From contig JACPIS010000023.1 of assembly GCA_016187925.1 (NCBI GenBank), forward strand, positions 171,869 through 235,868: a stretch of DNA of 64,000 bases. The letters are read 5' to 3'. The notes below the pieces were generated by a model, which had not been told where the DNA came from, ran no database searches, and was given only the letters and a program-made list of their open reading frames with translations. The position numbers and the translations under genes are program-made. Positions within the stretch are counted from its first letter, which is position 1. The number at the start of each line of letters is the position of its first letter. Shown here one piece after another: positions 59,637-64,000 of this stretch. The stretch is from Opitutia bacterium (GTDB lineage Bacteria; Verrucomicrobiota; Verrucomicrobiia; Opitutales; Opitutaceae).

Positions 59637-60416
59637 ATGCTCCTCTGTCTCGACATCGGCAACACCCAGATCCACGGCGGCGTCTTCGACGGCGACCACC
59701 TGCGCCTGCAATTCCGCAAAACCACGCACCCGCTCGGCTCGTCCGACGAGCTTGGCGTGTTTTTCGCCGCGGTGCTGCGGGAGAACGGCCTGGAGCCCCG
59801 CGCCATCAAGCGCGTGGCGATCTGCTCGGTCGTGCCGCCCGCGCTCTACGCGCTGCGCGCGGCGTGCGTGAAGTATTTCCATTGCGAAGCCTTCGTGCTG
59901 CAGGCCGGCGTCAAGACCGGCCTGAAGGTGCGTTACCGCAACCCGCACGAGGTCGGCGCCGACCGCATCGCCAACGCCATCGCGGTCACGCAGCGCCATC
60001 CCGGACGCGACGCCATCGTCATCGATTGCGGCACCGCGACGACGTTCGACGTGGTGACGGCCGGCGGCGACTATCTTGGCGGCGCGATCCTGCCCGGCCT
60101 CGGCATCTCGGCCGAGATGCTGCAAAGCCGCACGGCCCGACTGCCCGCGGTGGAGATCACCCGGCCCGAGGCGGCGCTCGGCCGCACGACGACGGAGAGC
60201 ATCCAGTCCGGGCTTTACCACGGGCACGTCGGGGCGTTGCGCCAGCTCGTGGCGGAGCTGACGCGCGAGGCATTTCCCAACAGCTCGCCGGTCATCGTCG
60301 GCACGGGCGGATTCTCCCGGATGTTCGAGGGCGAGGGTCTTTTTAAGGAGCTCGTGCCCGAGCTCGTGCTCTGGGGCCTGCATCGCGCGGAGCTGCTCAA
60401 TCGCGAAGAGCAGTGA
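59637..60416 (+). CDS. coaX: Type III pantothenate kinase
   Basis: 259 residues. CoaX (Baf-like) motifs: DIGNTQIHGGVF (phosphate 1), NPHEVGADRIANAIAV, VIDCGTATTFDVV (phosphate 2 region) and VGTGGFSRMF. Phosphorylates pantothenate in the first step of CoA synthesis, using ATP and often a monovalent cation. Placed after coaBC in the same operon. Confidence 0.97.
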   Translation: MLLCLDIGNTQIHGGVFDGDHLRLQFRKTTHPLGSSDELGVFFAAVLRENGLEPRAIKRVAICSVVPPALYALRAACVKYFHCEAFVLQAGVKTGLKVRYRNPHEVGADRIANAIAVTQRHPGRDAIVIDCGTATTFDVVTAGGDYLGGAILPGLGISAEMLQSRTARLPAVEITRPEAALGRTTTESIQSGLYHGHVGALRQLVAELTREAFPNSSPVIVGTGGFSRMFEGEGLFKELVPELVLWGLHRAELLNREEQ

Positions 60417-60550
60417 GGACTGGCCACAAAAACGCACAAAGGAACGCAAACGTGGGCGACCCCTGAACGTGAACCAGCCATGAAACCCGTTTTCGAAGCC
60501 TGTCAGGGCGAGGCGCGCCGCGCCGAAGCAATCCGGATGACACCGCACGA

Positions 60551-60619
60551 GTGGGAGGGGCTTTATGCCCCGACTGGCTCGGGTCACCGCTGGATGTCGG
60601 GGCATAAAGCCCCTCCCAC
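60551..60619. repeat. REPIN: perfect inverted pair of GGAG-headed REPs
   Basis: 24-bp arms at 60551-60574 (GTGGGAGGGGCTTTATGCCC...) and 60596-60619, perfectly inverted; 21-bp spacer. Each arm is itself a hairpin (GGGGC, TTTAT, GCCCC). Same class as Pseudomonas-type REPINs (GTGGGAGGGGG core). Lies in the 266-bp coaX-panD spacer. Confidence 0.85.
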
Positions 60620-60682
60620 ATCCCGGCAGCAGGCCGAGAGCGGTTTACTCAAACCCTGAAAGTCCGATTTTTCCACGCACCC

Positions 60683-61069
60683 ATGCAACTGACCTTGATG
60701 AAATCGAAGCTCCACGGCGCGACGGTGACGGCCGCGGACCTGCATTACGAAGGCTCGATCGCCATCGACCCCGAGCTCGTCCGCTGTGCGAACCTGCGGG
60801 AGTTCGAGCGCGTCGACATCTACAATTGCCACAACGGCGCGCGCTTTTCGACCTATGTCATCCTCGGCGCGAAGCGCGGGGAAATGATGCTCAACGGCGC
60901 GGCGGCGCGGATGGTGCAGCCCGGCGACCGCATCATCGTGGTGGCTTACGCGGAGTTCAGCGAGGCCGAGGCGCGCCGGCACCGGCCCACGGTCGTGCTG
61001 CTCGATGCGGAGAACCGCCCAAAGCTCAAGCGCCCGGCGCGGCGCCCTGTCCGCACGAAGGTGCGTTGA
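60683..61069 (+). CDS. panD: Aspartate 1-decarboxylase proenzyme
   Basis: 128 residues. Makes beta-alanine for PanC. Self-cleavage site G24-S25 in HYEGSIAID (pyruvoyl group formed on Ser25), [32 protein letters not shown] and IIVVAYAEF. Separated from coaX by a repeat-bearing spacer, so it may be transcribed on its own. Confidence 0.97.
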   Translation: MQLTLMKSKLHGATVTAADLHYEGSIAIDPELVRCANLREFERVDIYNCHNGARFSTYVILGAKRGEMMLNGAAARMVQPGDRIIVVAYAEFSEAEARRHRPTVVLLDAENRPKLKRPARRPVRTKVR

Positions 61070-61154
61070 GTTTGGCAAAGGCGCTCTCGCCCAGACGGCA
61101 TGGATTCTTCGCGGCGCTCAGAATGACACGCAGTTGATGGAGAAGTCGGGCCAA

Positions 61155-61223
61155 GGTTCGACACAAGGGCGAACCCTACGGGCCGAGGTGCGGCCATAGG
61201 CTCGACACAAGGTCGAGCCCTAC
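61155..61223 (-). repeat. Two tandem GTAG-headed hairpins
   Basis: On the minus strand, unit 1 (61199-61223): GTAG, stem GGCTCGAC / GTCGAGCC, loop CTTGT. Unit 2 (61155-61179): GTAG, stem GGTTCGCC / GTCGAACC with one mismatch, same loop. Direct orientation, 44 bp apart. A third family of REP-like hairpins, within the panD-thrA spacer. Confidence 0.75.
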
Positions 61224-61240
61224 GAAGTTGCGGTGGCCGT

Positions 61241-61311
61241 GTGGGAGGGGCTTTATGCCCCGACACTCGGGAACCGAAGCGTTGAACGTCGGGGCGTAAA
61301 GCCCCTCCCAC
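61241..61311. repeat. REPIN: inverted pair of GGAG-headed REPs
   Basis: Same 24-bp arms as 60551-60619 (61241-61264 and 61288-61311), one mismatch between arms, 23-bp spacer. Together with the tandem hairpins it fills most of the 344-bp spacer between the convergent panD and thrA genes and may terminate both. Confidence 0.85.
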
Positions 61312-61413
61312 AGCGCGGCGGAACCCGCATTTCGCGGAAGCGGGCATCCCCCGGTCGGCCGTATTCGCGCCGCAGAAGCGCATTGAGGTCAATGCGCCCC
61401 ACCTGGCGTCCGC

Positions 61414-63897
61414 TCAGCGGCTGCGCAGGTTCTGCGCGAGGCGGAGGATGTCGGAGAGGACGCCGGAGGCCGTGACGGCTCCGCCGGCGCCGGCGCCGCG
61501 CACGACGAGCGGAAAGTCGCGGTAGCGCTCGGTGTAGAAGGCGACGAATGCCTCCGCGCCACGCAGGGCGGCGGCGGGATGCGCGGCGTCGACCGCGACC
61601 GGGGAGACGGTGATCTTGGCGCCGGTCGCCTCGGGCTCGATGCGCGCGAGATAGCGGAGCAGCTTGCCTTCCTTCTTGTAGGCGGCCACGCGCGCGGAGA
61701 GGTCGGCGTCGACCGAGGCGAGCGATTGAAGAAATTTCTCGGGATCGTCCTCGGCGAGGTGCTTGGCGGGGACGAAGGGCTCGAGCGCCACGTCCTCGAG
61801 GTCGAGGGCGAGGCCGAGTTCGCGTGCGAGGATCAGGGCCTTGCGGGCGACGTCGAGGCCGGAGAGATCGTCGCGCGGATGCGGCTCGGTGTAGCCGAGT
61901 TCGCGCGCCTGGCGGACGGCGGCGGAGAGCGGGCGGCCGGCGAGCAACTGCTCGCAAAGATAGCCCAGCGTGCCGGAGAAGGCGCCCTCGATGCGCACGA
62001 CGCGGTCGCCGGTGCGGACGAGATTTTTCAGCGTCTCGATGACGGGCAGCGCGGCGCCGACGGTGGTCTCGTAATGGTAGGCGCGATACTGGCGTCGCGC
62101 GGCGGCGAGGAGGGCGTCGCGCTGCGCGCGCGGCAGGGCGAGCGGCTTTTTGTTCGCCGAGACGACGTTGATGCCTTGCGCGAAGGCCTCGATGTAGAGC
62201 TGCTCCATGCCGGAGGAGCCGGTGCAGTCGACGAGCACGGGGTTCGGCAGCCGGGCGAGCAGGGCAAGAAGTTCGCGCGCCTCGGGCGGGGTGCCCTTGG
62301 CGAGCGCCTTGTCCAACTGGGCGGCGGCGGTGGCGGGGTCGAGGCCGTGGGCGTCGAACACGCCGCCGCGGCTGCCGGCGAGACCGACGAGGCGCACCTG
62401 GACGTCGTGCTGCGAGCGCAGCGTGGCGCCGTGGGTTTCAAGCTGTTTCAACAGGCTGCCGCCGACGATGCCCTTGCCGAGCAGGAGGACGTTGACCTCG
62501 GCGTGCGCGAGGTTGAAGGCCGCGTGGACGGTGCGGACCGCGATGGCGGTGTCGTCGGCGTCGACGACGCAGGAGATGCTGCGGGCGGAGGCGCCCTGCG
62601 CGAGGGCGCGGACCTTGATGCCGACGCTGCCGATGGCGTTGAGCATGCGGCCGGCGACGTTGGGCTTCTGTCCCATCGACTCGGCGACGAGCGTGACAAG
62701 CGAGACCGGCGAGAGGATCGGCCCGAGCGAGAGGTCGCCCGCGTGCAGGTCGGGCGCGAGGGATTTCTGGAGAATCTGGCGGGCGCGCTCCTCGTCGGGC
62801 AGCGGCACGACGACGGAGAAAGTCTGGCCGAGCGTCGATTCGGTGGTGAGCCAGACGCGGACGCCGGCGCCGTCGAGGGCGGTGAGGATGCGGGCGGCGA
62901 TGGTGCGGCCCGGGCCGGTGCGGCGGGATTGCACGCCGATGAGGGAAAGTTGTTCGAGGCTGGTGACGCAGGTCGGGCGGTTGGCGTCGGGATGGCCGGT
63001 GGCATCGATGCGCGTGCCCGGGGCGTGCGGCTGCGTCGTGCTGCGGATGACGAGCGCGGCGCCGCACTCGCGCAGCGGGATGATGGTGCGCGAGTGGAAC
63101 ATCCGCGTGCCGAAGTAGGCGAGTTCGAGCGCCTCGTCGTAGGACAGGCGATCGACCGGCGAGGCCTCGCGCACGAAGGCCGGGTCGGCGGTCATGACGC
63201 CGAGCACGTCGGTCCACACCGTCACGGACTCGGCGCGAAGGAGCGAGGCGAGCAGCGTGGCGGTGTAATCGGAGCCGTTGCGGCCGAGCGTGGTCGTCTG
63301 GCCGTCGCGGGTGCGGCCGATGAAGCCGGTGACGATGGGCAGCTTGCCGCTCCATTGCGCGGCGATCGGGGCGAAAGCCTTGGCGGTGTCGTCGTGCTCG
63401 ACGACGGCGGCGCCGTAGGCGGTGTCGGTGACGACGAAATCGCGCGCATCGACGGCGAGGGCCGGCACCTCGCGCTCGCGCAGGGCGTGCGCGACGAGGG
63501 CGGAGGAGATGCGTTCACCGGCGCTGATGACGGAGTCGAGCGAACGCGGCGAGCACTCGCGGGTGAGCTCGATGCCGGAGAGGAGGCGCTCGACGGGCGT
63601 CAGCACAGCGTCGAGGTCGGCCTTGAAGGCGCGCAGGCCGTGCGGCGTGAGCACGGGGCGGGCGGTGTTGAGGGCGAGCTCGCGGACGCGCCCGAGTTCC
63701 TGGCGGGCCTGGGCGATCTCGCCGTCGGCGGCGGAGCGGGCGGCAAGGATGAGCCAGTCGGTGCTGTCCCCGAGGGCGGAGACGACCACGGCGAGCGGCG
63801 TGGGTCCGGCGGCGATGAGCTCGAGCACGCGGGGCAGGCGCCCCGGGGTGCCAAGCGAGGTGCCGCCGAATTTGTAGACCTGCCAGGATTTGCTCAT
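61414..63897 (-). CDS. thrA: Bifunctional aspartate kinase / homoserine dehydrogenase
   Basis: 827 residues from ATG 63897 (the frame continues upstream but overlaps the metX end). Aspartokinase: VYKFGGTSLGTPGRL at the N-terminus, DFVVTDTAYGAAVVEHDDT, TLGRNGSDYTATLLASLLRA, then two ACT domains (LSLIGVQSRRTGPGRTIAARILTALDGAGVRVWL; SLVTLVAESMGQKPNVAGRMLNAIGSVGIKVRALAQG). Homoserine dehydrogenase: NVLLLGKGIVGGSLLKQL nucleotide fold, VDCTGSSGMEQLYIEAFAQGINVVSANKKPLALP, FSGTLGYLCEQL, DDLSGLDVARKALILARELG. Supplies homoserine; the upstream metX overlap (ATGA) suggests the pool is directed to methionine. Confidence 0.97.
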   Translation of the reverse strand: MSKSWQVYKFGGTSLGTPGRLPRVLELIAAGPTPLAVVVSALGDSTDWLILAARSAADGEIAQARQELGRVRELALNTARPVLTPHGLRAFKADLDAVLTPVERLLSGIELTRECSPRSLDSVISAGERISSALVAHALREREVPALAVDARDFVVTDTAYGAAVVEHDDTAKAFAPIAAQWSGKLPIVTGFIGRTRDGQTTTLGRNGSDYTATLLASLLRAESVTVWTDVLGVMTADPAFVREASPVDRLSYDEALELAYFGTRMFHSRTIIPLRECGAALVIRSTTQPHAPGTRIDATGHPDANRPTCVTSLEQLSLIGVQSRRTGPGRTIAARILTALDGAGVRVWLTTESTLGQTFSVVVPLPDEERARQILQKSLAPDLHAGDLSLGPILSPVSLVTLVAESMGQKPNVAGRMLNAIGSVGIKVRALAQGASARSISCVVDADDTAIAVRTVHAAFNLAHAEVNVLLLGKGIVGGSLLKQLETHGATLRSQHDVQVRLVGLAGSRGGVFDAHGLDPATAAAQLDKALAKGTPPEARELLALLARLPNPVLVDCTGSSGMEQLYIEAFAQGINVVSANKKPLALPRAQRDALLAAARRQYRAYHYETTVGAALPVIETLKNLVRTGDRVVRIEGAFSGTLGYLCEQLLAGRPLSAAVRQARELGYTEPHPRDDLSGLDVARKALILARELGLALDLEDVALEPFVPAKHLAEDDPEKFLQSLASVDADLSARVAAYKKEGKLLRYLARIEPEATGAKITVSPVAVDAAHPAAALRGAEAFVAFYTERYRDFPLVVRGAGAGGAVTASGVLSDILRLAQNLRSR

Positions 63898-64000
63898 GAA
63901 CGGGGGAGAGGGAGCCGCAAAGCGCGGCGGATTATGGCGGCGAGCTGCCGCCATTCGAGGAGAAAGGCATCGTGGCCGTGCGGGCTGCGGATCGTCGCGC
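63894..64000 (-). CDS. metX: C-terminus of homoserine O-acetyltransferase (partial)
   Basis: Only the last 35 residues are in the window: ATIRSPHGHDAFLLEWRQLA, then AIIRRALRLPLPRS. SPHGHDAFLLE is the conserved catalytic-His block near the end of MetX-type alpha/beta-hydrolases. The stop overlaps the thrA start (ATGA), giving a metX-thrA operon. Assignment rests on this short motif and on context. Confidence 0.75.
   Translation of the reverse strand, partial: ATIRSPHGHDAFLLEWRQLAAIIRRALRLPLPRS

Noticed and set aside
60421-60660. Possible CRISPR-like array because of repeated palindromes near coaX-panD
   Set aside because: Repeats occur as inverted pairs with short spacers rather than as regular direct repeats; no cas genes.

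Overview
The window looks like chromosomal DNA from a high-GC Gram-negative member of the Verrucomicrobiota, most likely Opitutaceae. This is inferred from gene content, not from any search: a PEP-CTERM autotransporter-repeat-like protein, RND/TolC and outer-membrane beta-barrel genes, high GC in third positions, and dense short palindromic repeats between genes. No rRNA or tRNA gene and no CRISPR array were seen.

Left part (1-8015, minus strand): a tightly packed set of multihaem c-type cytochromes (4, 5, 12 and at least 8 haem motifs), two NHL beta-propeller lipoproteins and one 22-23 kDa-class cytochrome lipoprotein around a 662-residue outer-membrane beta-barrel. It has the make-up of a porin-cytochrome conduit for electron transfer across the outer membrane. 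A strong intrinsic terminator separates the promoter-proximal 4-haem cytochrome from the rest. From 8277 to 13104 (plus strand) lies a complete pyroglutamate salvage unit: pxpB, pxpC, pxpA, a DUF969/DUF979 permease pair and pyroglutamyl peptidase.

Middle (13118-45748): a PEP-CTERM protein, ychF, the rpsP-trmD-rplS ribosomal operon (without rimM), transketolase, a MarR-RND-TolC efflux operon, a large AsmA-like protein, an EF-G-like GTPase, an AAA ATPase/TOPRIM-like pair that resembles an uncharacterised defence module, an LplT-PlsC-acyl-ACP-synthetase fusion, a GlcD-like FAD oxidase, a GNAT enzyme, a REP-associated tyrosine transposase (RAYT) flanked by its own inverted REP hairpins, a DHA2 efflux protein and smc.

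Right part (45873-56207, minus strand): a seven-gene type I restriction-modification operon, hsdM-rhuM-nuclease/DUF5655-hsdS-XRE/ImmA-PIN-hsdR. Then a 663-bp spacer with a miniature inverted-repeat element, a pantothenate/CoA cluster (panB, panC, coaBC, coaX, panD), and on the minus strand thrA preceded by the end of metX.

The most unusual theme is the repeat ecology. GTAG- or GGAG-headed hairpins of the RAYT type occur at both ends of the RAYT gene, in spacers, and also in frame inside smc and inside the nuclease gene of the restriction operon, where they encode the peptide VGAVAPN. A second palindrome, encoding AGLQPA, is shared in the same frame by smc and a cytochrome gene.
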